From positions 496,001 through 560,000 of the forward strand of contig JALONN010000003.1 in the NCBI GenBank assembly GCA_025454915.1: DNA of 64,000 bases, in the 5' to 3' direction. This DNA is from Raineya sp. (GTDB lineage Bacteria; Bacteroidota; Bacteroidia; Cytophagales; Thermonemataceae). Under the pieces are notes generated by a model. That model was not told where the DNA came from. It was given only the letters and a program-made list of their open reading frames with translations, and searched no databases. This document shows, in pieces, positions 16,932 to 25,127 of the stretch (positions are counted from its first letter, which is position 1; every line of letters starts with the position of its first letter). Both the position numbers and the translations under genes were made by a program.

Positions 16932-19900
16932 CTATAATTTAGTAACTCGTTTGAGAAATACACCCCGATTGGTGATTATTCTAATCAGATATACGCCGTT
17001 TGGTATTTCTTTTAACGAAATAGATATTTTGCTTTGATGAATAAGAGAAGTGCTTTTATTCAAAACTGTTCCCATTATATCCATTAATTCAATATTCTTG
17101 ATTTCAGTTAAATTTTTAGTTGTCTCAATGGATACTTTATCAGTAGCTGGATTGGGATATATTTGTATTTGATTGTCTAAGTTTGTATTTAAGGCACTTA
17201 CAAGTCCAAAACGATTGATACGTAACACTAATACTGAATCTGTAGCTGGAATATTACTTCCATTACCAGAGTTAAATGCCAATATATCTGTTTCACCTTC
17301 TCCATCTTTTACTATCAAAATACTATCTCTTACAATTTCTGCAATATCTTTATTGGTAGATAAAAATTGAACGGGTAAGTTGTAATTGGTCAAACCTGAA
17401 AGAATATATTGATTTTCGGTTTGTGAAACAGCCTGCAAAGTAGCTACATTAATTTCGTGTATTGGTATAGCTCCAAATACAGTAAAAGTTCTACTTGTCA
17501 AAAAACTGACATTTGTTCCTGATGCCACATAGGCAGACGAATTAGGTAGTACAGGGGGTATCACAACTGTTGTAATACCTGTTTCTGACCAATTTGTTCC
17601 ATCAAGAAATTTAACTGTCGCAAACGGACCTATACAACCTGAATTCTCAAAACTTACAGTTGCTCCACTCAATCCTGACAATAACCATCTACCTGCTGAT
17701 TGATCATTGTTTGTAGCTGGATTGGGTACTGCAGGAGTAATATCGGATGCAAAACGAGCTGTTGCATTGCCTGCTGTATTGGGGGTAATACTGATATGTC
17801 TAATGGATGTAGCACTTCCGATAGGAAATATATATGCTGTTCCAACTTGCAAATTATTTCGTATCAAACGCCCCGTACTGTCTGTTTCAATATACGACGT
17901 GGAAGTATTGATAAAAGGTTGTGTGATTTGATTGGTAGCTGGAGTAGCTGTAAGAGTAATGTCATTTGTCCCTATTCTTAAACGACCTGTTGTTAGTGTA
18001 ATTGTACTTGTCTGAATAGGGTTAATGAGATTCACATGAGCAGAATTTGCAATTTCAATATTATTAAATGCTGAATTACTTGAGATATTCTGAGAATTTG
18101 AACCACTAAACAATATCTTACCTGTTCCTGCTATAAAAGTTCCTATTCCTATCCAATTACCTTTTATATTGATGTCAAAGTTTGATGTATTCAGTCCTGC
18201 ACCTAATACTATTTCTAAATTACCATTTACAGTAATATCTCCTGTTAAAGTTTTGTTACCTGTACCTATAATTTTAAGGTGATGGAAGGTTGTGCTTTTG
18301 ATGGGGACATTTCCAAACGAATACACAAATAGATTATTAAATGCTAATAAATTAAGATTTGCTGTAGAAGGTTGGTCTGATCTGTAATCAATAACAGCAT
18401 TTGTAACATTGGTAAGTGTACCTGAACCATTTAAATGAGTAACTCTCAGAAGACGGCTTGCTGTTGGATAATCTCCCAATTGATTGATGATACTCCCATT
18501 TAAAGTAATTCCTCCATTTGCATTTAAAACAACATTCCCACCACCTGCAAAATCGGAAATAGTAATATTACCATTGATTGTACCTAAACCAGAATTAATA
18601 TCAGCGAAAGTCATAGGAGATGCACTCTGGTTTTGAATGGTTAAATCTGCATCAAATACCCATTGTGTACTATTAATTAAATTAAATGTACCTTGATTGG
18701 TGATATTACCTCTGAAAATAAAAACTGTTGTATTGGATCCTACTACTGCAAATACACCTCCTGTATTTACTTGTACAATATCATTGAAGGTATTTGTTCC
18801 ACCTGCACCACTATCATTAAAAGTACCCACAATCGTTACAGTACCATTGGCTGTAAAATTATTACCATTGATTTGAAATGTGATGTTTGATGGAATAGTA
18901 AGATTTGTGTTTATTATGAAGTTGCCTGTTGCCACATTTCTTAGCCCAGAACCTCCAAAAACAATACTATGATAGGTTGTTCCTTTGATTACTTGGTCTC
19001 CTGCTCTTGAATAGAAAACTGTATTGGAACTTGTAGCATCAAAAATACCTGTATTCATTATAGGTACATCAGAGTTATAGTATAATTGTGCATTATTTCC
19101 CTGAACCCATCTACTATTTGCATTTGCACCATTAATTGCACCATTCCCATTAATCATCACTCCACTTATAAAATTATTATTATTGACTACTTTATCATTG
19201 GCTATGAGCAATTGAGCTAGATTGGTTACATTAAAGGTTACCAATGCCCCATCCCCAATTGTCAGATCTGAGAAAATATTACCACTCCCTCCTCCATTGT
19301 TACCAAATATCATTTGTCCACCAGGTTGTAAAAGAAGTGGTGGGGCTATTGCCTTATTAAAATCATACTGACAATTACAGTCAAGGTTTACTGTTCCAGA
19401 AAGTGAATTAATAATATCACCCTTAAAGTTAAAAGCAGAATTATTTGTTCCTCCTCCTATTGCAGAAAGTACACCATCATTGTTAATCAATCCAAATATA
19501 TTGACTCCTCCAGTTGCATTGTCTATAAACATACTACTTGGAGCAATCGTAGTTACACCATTTACAGTGAAATCATCACTTCCAACATGAAAGACATCTC
19601 CCCCAAGCAAACTAAAATCTTCATCTACAACTATAGCTCCACCTGCATTTTTAGGACCACCTGAACCATTGATAACCAGATTTCTATAATTATTAATTCC
19701 AAATAAATCAGGAATTGTTCCTGAAGCGTTTACTGCAAACTCTACTATTGTTCCTGGTGTTGTTGCATAGTTATTATTTGTAATAGGTGGGAAAGTAAAA
19801 GTTCTCATTAATATTCTTGTACCCGCCTGCCCATTGAGTGATTGTATAAAAGTAGATATGTTTCCAAGTTCTAAAGTGGAACCTGCATCTTGGATATTAA

Positions 19901-21920
19901 TAATGTTATTTAACCCTAAATTGGCATTGTTAATGAGTGTAGCTGTATGTCCACTACGAATAACAACTGTTGCACCTATTACACCTTCGGGTTTGCAACC
20001 ACAAGGTGTAGATGAACCATCAGATGACCAATTGAGTGTACTATTCCAGTTGGCATTGCCTAATGTAAAAAATGTATTTACTGCAGTGGCAACTGTAAAG
20101 GGAGTAGAAAATGGAGAAGTATTGCCACTTGCATCTGTAATAGTGGCTGTGATTCTATTACCAACTATAAAACTACCTGCAAAACTCCATATCCCTGCAT
20201 TGACAGCAGCTGTTCCTAAAAATGTTCGTCCTTGATTTTCACCAGGTGGGTTATCAAACACTTCCACAATTTCTCCTGCAGCACAACTTGTACAATTACC
20301 ACTTATTGTAGTAGTTGTTGCTGAAGTAATGGTTGGAGCTGGTTTATTATTATTTGCACCTGCTCCAAGAGAGATGCCCCCAAGAGTGTTATTAAAAATA
20401 CGATTCTGTGAGATTTTATTATTTAAGTGTGGTCCTATTGCAATCAAAACTCCAAAATCACCACTATTGCCAATAATATTACTTGTGATAGCACCATTGC
20501 TTCCTGCCATTATCACCCCCCTACCTGAATTATTTGCAACAGTAAGAGGGTTATTGGTAGTACCTACATAATTTCCTTGCACTTTGCTATTATCCCCACC
20601 AATCGTGATACCTTGGAACACACTATTAGCAATTACATTAAATTTAGATACATCAGGTACAATATTCCAGCCTATGGTATTATTATTTGCATTTGTCCCT
20701 ATACCATTATAGTTCCGAGAAGCAACATCAAATGTTCCATTAGCATATAAACCAATAAAACATCCTTCTATACTATTGTTTGTACTTGTCCCTAAAATAC
20801 TAATCCCTCTTGCAGAAAGTCCATTGCTTGGTACACCATATACAGACAATCCCTTTATCACTGAATTATTGACATTCTCAAGAGTGATTCCACCAAATGA
20901 ACCTCCTGCTACAGCAACAGGTGCATTTACTTCAATTCTAATTTGAGCATTGTTTGTACTTCCAAATGGTGCTGAGTTGGGCAAACTACCAAAAGCAGAA
21001 TAGCCATCTATAATAACAGCATCTGAAATAGTTGGTAAAGCAGCAGTAGAAACTGTAATGGTACTTACTGTAGCTGGGTTTGCCTGCTGAATACTAAAAT
21101 CAATGTAATTGAGCCCTGCTAAAGTATTGGCATTGGTTATCACATCTCTCAGACTCTCTAAACCACTATCAGCAGTGTTTTTCACACGCAACGCCCAAGT
21201 AGGGTCGCTTGCATCCACTCCTCCTGAAGAGCCCAATGTACCATTATTTTGTGCAGTATTCGTTTGAACATCATTTGCTGTTTGCCCTGTACCTTGCTCA
21301 AAGTTCCAATAACCTACCAAACCAACTATGTTAGTGGCAGTACTTATCATATCTGCCTCAATTTCAGGCTCAGAACGTACTGTACTAAATACACGTATCT
21401 CATCCAATTGTCCCTTAAAATAGTTAAGATTTGTTTGAAGTGAACCAAAAGTAAGAGGTACATTACCTACTGGCACAAGCACATCAACTGCACTACCTGA
21501 AGCATTTAAGTCTCCATCAATAAATATTTGCATATTATTACCAGACCGTGTAACAGCCACATGATGCCAAGCTCCATCATTGACAGAAGTGACACTTGCT
21601 AAAGAAAAATCTTCAGGTGTTGGATTTCCGTCCCCAATTCCAGCAACAATTTTCCCATTACCCAAAGACACCCCATAGTCATTGGGTGCTCCATTATCCT
21701 CAGCGTCTACTAACCCATATCCATTTTGCCATGCGTTAGAAAGTCCACCCGTTTGGGTAGTTTTAATCCAAAATTCTATGGTAAAATTATTCAAATTAAT
21801 AGCTGAACATTTTACTTGATCATCTATACCATCAAAATACATACCTCTGTTTCCAAGAGGTTGAGCAGAAATATAAAAATGAAGGAATAAGAAAGAAAGG
21901 CTGAGTAATATATTTTTCAT
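16932..21920 (-). CDS. Giant T9SS-secreted surface protein: LamG, beta-helix and sorting domain
   Basis: A 1662-residue protein starting at the ATG at 21920 (MKNILLSLSFLF); an in-frame TTG seven codons upstream is less likely. Order: signal peptide; LamG/concanavalin-like domain (about 25-205, MYFDGIDDQVKC ... FTIEFWIKTT ... HHVAVTRSGNNMQIFIDGD); a right-handed beta-helix region opening with NTADSGLESLRDVITNAN and containing many NxIxGN steps (about 250-530); the FFTLGNANWN...CGCKPEG module shared with 14041; a long repetitive Asn/Gly/Thr region; an Ig-like stretch LPVQFLSTNKDIAEI; and a T9SS type A domain (IYPNPATDKV...GVYLIRI). It is predicted to be surface-anchored or released and to bind glycans or surfaces (inference from LamG). 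Confidence 0.9.
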   Translation of the reverse strand: MKNILLSLSFLFLHFYISAQPLGNRGMYFDGIDDQVKCSAINLNNFTIEFWIKTTQTGGLSNAWQNGYGLVDAEDNGAPNDYGVSLGNGKIVAGIGDGNPTPEDFSLASVTSVNDGAWHHVAVTRSGNNMQIFIDGDLNASGSAVDVLVPVGNVPLTFGSLQTNLNYFKGQLDEIRVFSTVRSEPEIEADMISTATNIVGLVGYWNFEQGTGQTANDVQTNTAQNNGTLGSSGGVDASDPTWALRVKNTADSGLESLRDVITNANTLAGLNYIDFSIQQANPATVSTITVSTAALPTISDAVIIDGYSAFGSLPNSAPFGSTNNAQIRIEVNAPVAVAGGSFGGITLENVNNSVIKGLSVYGVPSNGLSARGISILGTSTNNSIEGCFIGLYANGTFDVASRNYNGIGTNANNNTIGWNIVPDVSKFNVIANSVFQGITIGGDNSKVQGNYVGTTNNPLTVANNSGRGVIMAGSNGAITSNIIGNSGDFGVLIAIGPHLNNKISQNRIFNNTLGGISLGAGANNNKPAPTITSATTTTISGNCTSCAAGEIVEVFDNPPGENQGRTFLGTAAVNAGIWSFAGSFIVGNRITATITDASGNTSPFSTPFTVATAVNTFFTLGNANWNSTLNWSSDGSSTPCGCKPEGVIGATVVIRSGHTATLINNANLGLNNIINIQDAGSTLELGNISTFIQSLNGQAGTRILMRTFTFPPITNNNYATTPGTIVEFAVNASGTIPDLFGINNYRNLVINGSGGPKNAGGAIVVDEDFSLLGGDVFHVGSDDFTVNGVTTIAPSSMFIDNATGGVNIFGLINNDGVLSAIGGGTNNSAFNFKGDIINSLSGTVNLDCNCQYDFNKAIAPPLLLQPGGQMIFGNNGGGSGNIFSDLTIGDGALVTFNVTNLAQLLIANDKVVNNNNFISGVMINGNGAINGANANSRWVQGNNAQLYYNSDVPIMNTGIFDATSSNTVFYSRAGDQVIKGTTYHSIVFGGSGLRNVATGNFIINTNLTIPSNITFQINGNNFTANGTVTIVGTFNDSGAGGTNTFNDIVQVNTGGVFAVVGSNTTVFIFRGNITNQGTFNLINSTQWVFDADLTIQNQSASPMTFADINSGLGTINGNITISDFAGGGNVVLNANGGITLNGSIINQLGDYPTASRLLRVTHLNGSGTLTNVTNAVIDYRSDQPSTANLNLLAFNNLFVYSFGNVPIKSTTFHHLKIIGTGNKTLTGDITVNGNLEIVLGAGLNTSNFDINIKGNWIGIGTFIAGTGKILFSGSNSQNISSNSAFNNIEIANSAHVNLINPIQTSTITLTTGRLRIGTNDITLTATPATNQITQPFINTSTSYIETDSTGRLIRNNLQVGTAYIFPIGSATSIRHISITPNTAGNATARFASDITPAVPNPATNNDQSAGRWLLSGLSGATVSFENSGCIGPFATVKFLDGTNWSETGITTVVIPPVLPNSSAYVASGTNVSFLTSRTFTVFGAIPIHEINVATLQAVSQTENQYILSGLTNYNLPVQFLSTNKDIAEIVRDSILIVKDGEGETDILAFNSGNGSNIPATDSVLVLRINRFGLVSALNTNLDNQIQIYPNPATDKVSIETTKNLTEIKNIELMDIMGTVLNKSTSLIHQSKISISLKEIPNGVYLIRIITNRGVFLKRVTKL

Positions 21921-22061
21921 AGGTTTTAAATTTAGTAGCAAGTGTTACATTTAATTCTTAAATATATCTTAAAAGTAAATTATTTTTTATACAAATAAAA
22001 TTTTTTCTTATTCATTTTTTATGTAAAAATCTAATTTTCAGAATTCTAATAAAAAGAAGTA

Positions 22062-22553
22062 TTACTTCCAAGCACAGGAAAGTACTACAATCATATACAT
22101 CAGGAATATATAAAATACTTTAGGCTTTTGAAAATGCTTGGTACTATTTTGTTTTTCAAACATATAAGCTAACATCCAGCTTATCCATACTACTGCTATG
22201 TCTAATATATCGAATGTTCCTTTGCTCCATCTCATGTATTGTACAAGTTCAATTAAGCATGCCACTATTAGAGGTATGTAAATCATAGTCAGTTTTATTT
22301 TGCCTATTTTTAATATCTGGCTTCCAGAGATAATTGTAATAGCAAAAACCCATAAACCTTCTGGTAATGAATAAACTACAAAATTTGGCAGAGGTAATAA
22401 ATTACGAATCGTAAGGCTTACCTGTTTGAAAAATGCAGGAGATGTAATACTGATAATAATACGATTAACAACTATTTGTTCTACTCTGTAAAACACATAA
22501 ATCCATAGGCTTACAAGCAGACAAATTGTGGCATACAAATACTTATGATTCAT
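22062..22553 (-). CDS. Small VanZ-like membrane protein
   Basis: A 163-residue membrane protein starting at ATG 22553 (MNHKYLYATICLLV); longer in-frame extensions upstream run through the ccmC start region and are rejected. It has four to five hydrophobic segments. The SLPEGLW segment and the ELVQYMRWSKGTFDILDIAV element match the pattern of VanZ-like proteins (Glu-Leu/Ile-x-Gln ... R/G-F/T-D-x-x-D), a family linked to envelope functions with no known biochemistry in most members. It is divergently transcribed from ccmC with 88 bases between the starts. Confidence 0.65.
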   Translation of the reverse strand: MNHKYLYATICLLVSLWIYVFYRVEQIVVNRIIISITSPAFFKQVSLTIRNLLPLPNFVVYSLPEGLWVFAITIISGSQILKIGKIKLTMIYIPLIVACLIELVQYMRWSKGTFDILDIAVVWISWMLAYMFEKQNSTKHFQKPKVFYIFLMYMIVVLSCAWK

Positions 22554-22591
22554 AACATTTTGCTTGTACAAATACTTTATGAGGAAAATCA

Positions 22592-22621
22592 TTGGAAGTA
22601 GGTTAGAAAAAACTAATTTTG
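22592..22621 (+). promoter_or_regulatory. Bacteroidota-type promoter of the ccm operon
   Basis: TTG at 22592-22594, a 19-base spacer and TAATTTTG at 22614-22621 match the Bacteroidota sigma-ABfr consensus (-33 TTG, -7 TAnnTTTG). The expected start near 22628 leaves a leader of about 14 bases before the ccmC ATG at 22642, which also supports that start. Confidence 0.7.
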
Positions 22622-22641
22622 CAAAAAAATATACAAAACTT

Positions 22642-23361
22642 ATGCTTTTCAAGCTCTCTTGGTGGAAGTGGGTTACAGCCATTTTACTTGTGTATGCTGT
22701 TTTAGCAGGCTTTCTTATTGCTATTCCACGCCTTCAAACAGGAAATTTAGACCATACAGCCCGAAATTTGTATTTCCATGTACCTATGTGGTTTGGGATG
22801 GTTTTTGTTCTTACAATCTCTGTTGTTCAATCAATTATGTATTTATGCAAAACATCCGAAAAAGCTGATTTTATGGCTGTATCGGCTGCTGAGGTGGGCG
22901 TTTTATATGGAATTTTAGGACTTGTAACAGGAATGGTCTGGGGAAAATTTACTTGGGGTGACTTTCTGCCTCGTGATGTCAAAATTTATGGAGCTGCTGT
23001 GGCATTACTCATCTATTTGGCATATTTTATATTGCGTTCTGCCATTGAAAACAAAGAACAAGCTGCTCGTATTGCTGCTGTTTATAATATATTTGCTTAC
23101 TCAGTGTATATTCCTTTAATTTTTGTGATGCCTCGTCTGTATGACAGCATCCACCCTGGCAACGGAGGAAACCCTGGTTTCAATGCATACGACCTCAATG
23201 GAACGATGCGTCTGGTTTTTTATCCTGCCGTAATAGGCTTCCTAGGACTTGCTTTGTGGCTGGCAACGCTTAGAACACGTCTAAAAACAGTAGAAGCTAC
23301 ACTACAAGAAACAGAAAGCACCAAAACCATTCAGATTATTTCGAAAGAACCAAAAATATAA
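22642..23361 (+). CDS. ccmC: Heme exporter CcmC-like protein
   Basis: A 239-residue membrane protein starting at ATG 22642. It has six hydrophobic segments and belongs to the CcmC/heme-handling family, which passes heme to CcmE in System I cytochrome c maturation at the periplasmic face. Visible heme-ligand candidates are the His in NLYFHVPMWFGM and the His in YDSIHPGNGG, both at the usual loops. The tryptophan-rich motif is unusual: WGKFTWGDFLPRD stands where most CcmC proteins have WGxWWxxD, so the WW pair is replaced. It is the first gene of a five-gene plus-strand cluster and is preceded by a consensus promoter. Confidence 0.88.
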   Translation: MLFKLSWWKWVTAILLVYAVLAGFLIAIPRLQTGNLDHTARNLYFHVPMWFGMVFVLTISVVQSIMYLCKTSEKADFMAVSAAEVGVLYGILGLVTGMVWGKFTWGDFLPRDVKIYGAAVALLIYLAYFILRSAIENKEQAARIAAVYNIFAYSVYIPLIFVMPRLYDSIHPGNGGNPGFNAYDLNGTMRLVFYPAVIGFLGLALWLATLRTRLKTVEATLQETESTKTIQIISKEPKI

Positions 23362-23373
23362 TTGATATAGAAA

Positions 23374-23589
23374 ATGAAAAAGTTAAAATATTTGTTTCTT
23401 CTAATGATACTTGTTTGTCAGCCTATTTTTGCTCAGAACCAAGTAGAAGAATTTTTCAGAACAGATGATAAGTTTTATGTTGTAGTGGCTGTTCTTGCCA
23501 TTATTATGGCTGGTTTACTTTTTTATGTAATTCGTTTGGATAAGAAAGTAACTAATTTAGAAAAAAATATCAAACAAAACAAAGATTAA
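23374..23589 (+). CDS. CcmD-like small membrane protein
   Basis: A 71-residue protein with an N-terminal signal-like segment (MKKLKYLFLLMILVCQPIFAQ) and a single transmembrane helix (VVVAVLAIIMAGLLFYVIRL) followed by a short charged tail (DKKVTNLEKNIKQNKD). In size, topology and position between ccmC and ccmE it corresponds to CcmD, the small subunit that helps release holo-CcmE. Sequence identity in this family is very low, so the call rests on context. It lies 12 bases after ccmC and 5 bases before ccmE. Confidence 0.7.
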   Translation: MKKLKYLFLLMILVCQPIFAQNQVEEFFRTDDKFYVVVAVLAIIMAGLLFYVIRLDKKVTNLEKNIKQNKD

Positions 23590-23594
23590 GTATT

Positions 23595-24011
23595 ATGAAA
23601 CCTGCTCATATTATTGCCATTATAGCCATAGCCATTTCAATTGGCTTTATTGTATCATTTATGGGTGATGCAAGCGAATATGTAGATTTTAACAAAGCAG
23701 AAGATTTTGCAAAAAAAGGGAAAGAGAAAAAAGTACATGTGATTGGCAAATTACCTAAAAACCCGATTGGCAAAGTAGTTGGCTTGGAGTATGAACCCAA
23801 ATTAAATCCAAACCTGTTTGTTTTTGAAATGGTTGATAATGCAGGCAGAAAAGAAAAAGTATATTACAATGATGCCAAACCTCAAGATTTTGAACGTTCT
23901 GAACAAATTGTAGTGATTGGTTCTTACAATAAAAACAATCAGTTTGTAGCAGACAAAATTTTGATGAAATGCCCTTCTAAGTACGAAGGACAACAGAAAC
24001 AATTGAATTAG
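23595..24011 (+). CDS. ccmE: Cytochrome c maturation heme chaperone CcmE, CxxxY variant
   Basis: A 138-residue protein with one N-terminal membrane anchor (residues 5-23) and a C-terminal OB-fold domain, the size and shape of CcmE, which carries heme covalently to the CcmF lyase in the periplasm. The strands HVIGKLPKNPIG, FVFEMVDNAGRKEKVYY and EQIVVIGSYNKNNQFVADKILMK follow the family. The heme-binding residue of classical CcmE is a His in HxxxY; here the site reads CPSKY (Cys 126, Tyr 130). CxxxY CcmE proteins are known from archaea and some bacteria that use a variant System I without CcmH. It lies 5 bases after the ccmD-like gene. Confidence 0.9.
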   Translation: MKPAHIIAIIAIAISIGFIVSFMGDASEYVDFNKAEDFAKKGKEKKVHVIGKLPKNPIGKVVGLEYEPKLNPNLFVFEMVDNAGRKEKVYYNDAKPQDFERSEQIVVIGSYNKNNQFVADKILMKCPSKYEGQQKQLN

Positions 24012-24017
24012 ACTGTT

Positions 24018-24125
24018 TTACTGAAAAAATACAAATAAAATGATGATGAATAATATCATCACAATATAAAGCAAAGCATCAACTCTGATGTATTCTTTAT
24101 ACTTTTCATAGAATTTTTTGAACAT
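24018..24125 (-). CDS. Candidate 35-residue single-span membrane protein
   Basis: A short minus-strand ORF from ATG 24125 to a stop at 24018, in the gap between ccmE and the next plus-strand gene. It encodes a charged, aromatic N-terminus (MFKKFYEKYKEYIRVD) and one strongly hydrophobic helix (ALLYIVMILFIIILFVFF). The organised amphipathic-to-membrane layout, the exact fit into a gene-free gap and a recollection of similar small proteins (KYxxxDxLMYxVMIL) in other Bacteroidota support it. It has no recognisable ribosome site, which is normal for this phylum. It could be chance in AT-rich DNA. Confidence 0.45.
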   Translation of the reverse strand: MFKKFYEKYKEYIRVDALLYIVMILFIIILFVFFQ

Positions 24126-24154
24126 AAGTAAGGAGAATAATTGAATTTATATTA

Positions 24155-24235
24155 AAACCTTATAGGTTTGTTTTTGTAAATATTTGTTAATCAATAAATA
24201 AAATCATAAAATTCTTTTGAAAACCTATAAGGTTT
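24155..24235. repeat. Pair of 15-bp inverted repeats flanking 51 bases
   Basis: AAACCTTATAGGTTT at 24155-24169 and its exact reverse complement at 24221-24235 bracket 51 AT-rich bases. Each arm is itself nearly palindromic. The arrangement resembles the termini of a very small non-autonomous element or a paired regulatory site upstream of the 24289 gene. Confidence 0.55.
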
Positions 24236-24288
24236 CTGTTATTTAATTAGGTACAAGTACTTACTATTTTAAATTTACACCCAAAAAT

Positions 24289-25086
24289 ATGTATAGAGAA
24301 CCATATTCCACACAAAATACCTCCACTATTTTTTCAACTTTGTTGGGACTTACAGTTTTATCATTGCTAGTTTTTGGGATACTCCGTTGGACACACCTAC
24401 CTACTGGCGATTTTTTAGACTGGCTTGTGGGTATTGTTGGTTTTTGGTGGCTCATACTCATCACTACTGTACCTTGGAATATGCATTTTAAGGCAAAAGA
24501 AGTATTAGCAGATATTGCCCTATACAAAGATAAAAGTACAAGTGTTAGAGAAACAGATGTCAATTATGCCAAGAAAATAGCTCGTATTTATCTGATTATT
24601 GCCATTGTACTACATATTTTGTCTGCTGTAGGCTTGTATTTTCTAGCTGTTTATGAAATCAGTAAGGTGGGATATTGGGGTGCTATTTTGGCTCTACTCC
24701 TTACAGGCTTACGCCCTACTGTGAGGCTGATTCAATACATTCATTATCGTTTGTATGCAATTACTAAATCTATCAAATATCCTGAGGATGATGTATATGC
24801 TTTACAGAGAGATATTGAGCAAATGCGATATGAACTACAAAGAGTATCTGATTTATTACAGACAGACAATTCTGAGTCTTGGATCTCTTTGAAAGAGAAG
24901 CAATTACAACGTTTAGAAGATGTCTCTTATGAACTGAAAAAGCAAAATGATCAGTTTAAATTACAACAAGAACAGATTTTTGGACAGTTTAGTCAGAAAA
25001 CTGAACAGAGAATTGCCCAAATTTCAGAAGATGGGCAGTTTTTATCACAAGTAAGAGAACTTATTCGTTTTATTAAGAACGCTTAA
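24289..25086 (+). CDS. Uncharacterised four-helix membrane protein with C-terminal coiled coil, within the ccm cluster
   Basis: A 265-residue protein with two hydrophobic hairpins (FSTLLGLTVLSLLVFGIL and LVGIVGFWWLILITTVPW; then IARIYLIIAIVLHILSAVGLYFLA and YWGAILALLLTGLRP), followed by a long heptad-rich region (about 165-255: ALQRDIEQMRYELQRVSDLL ... LEDVSYELKKQNDQFKLQQEQ). I do not recognise the family. It sits between ccmE and ccmF, 41 bases before ccmF, so a role in cytochrome c maturation or an accessory function in the heme-lyase complex is possible but unproven. It could equally be an unrelated insertion, given the inverted repeats just upstream. Confidence 0.75.
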   Translation: MYREPYSTQNTSTIFSTLLGLTVLSLLVFGILRWTHLPTGDFLDWLVGIVGFWWLILITTVPWNMHFKAKEVLADIALYKDKSTSVRETDVNYAKKIARIYLIIAIVLHILSAVGLYFLAVYEISKVGYWGAILALLLTGLRPTVRLIQYIHYRLYAITKSIKYPEDDVYALQRDIEQMRYELQRVSDLLQTDNSESWISLKEKQLQRLEDVSYELKKQNDQFKLQQEQIFGQFSQKTEQRIAQISEDGQFLSQVRELIRFIKNA

Positions 25087-25127
25087 ACATATAGATTTTT
25101 TATTTTTCGTTATCAATTTCTTATATA

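Noticed and set aside
19834..20235. 133-codon plus-strand ORF
   Set aside because: It lies wholly inside the giant T9SS gene on the opposite strand; low-complexity composition there keeps the antisense frame open. No start context or domain.
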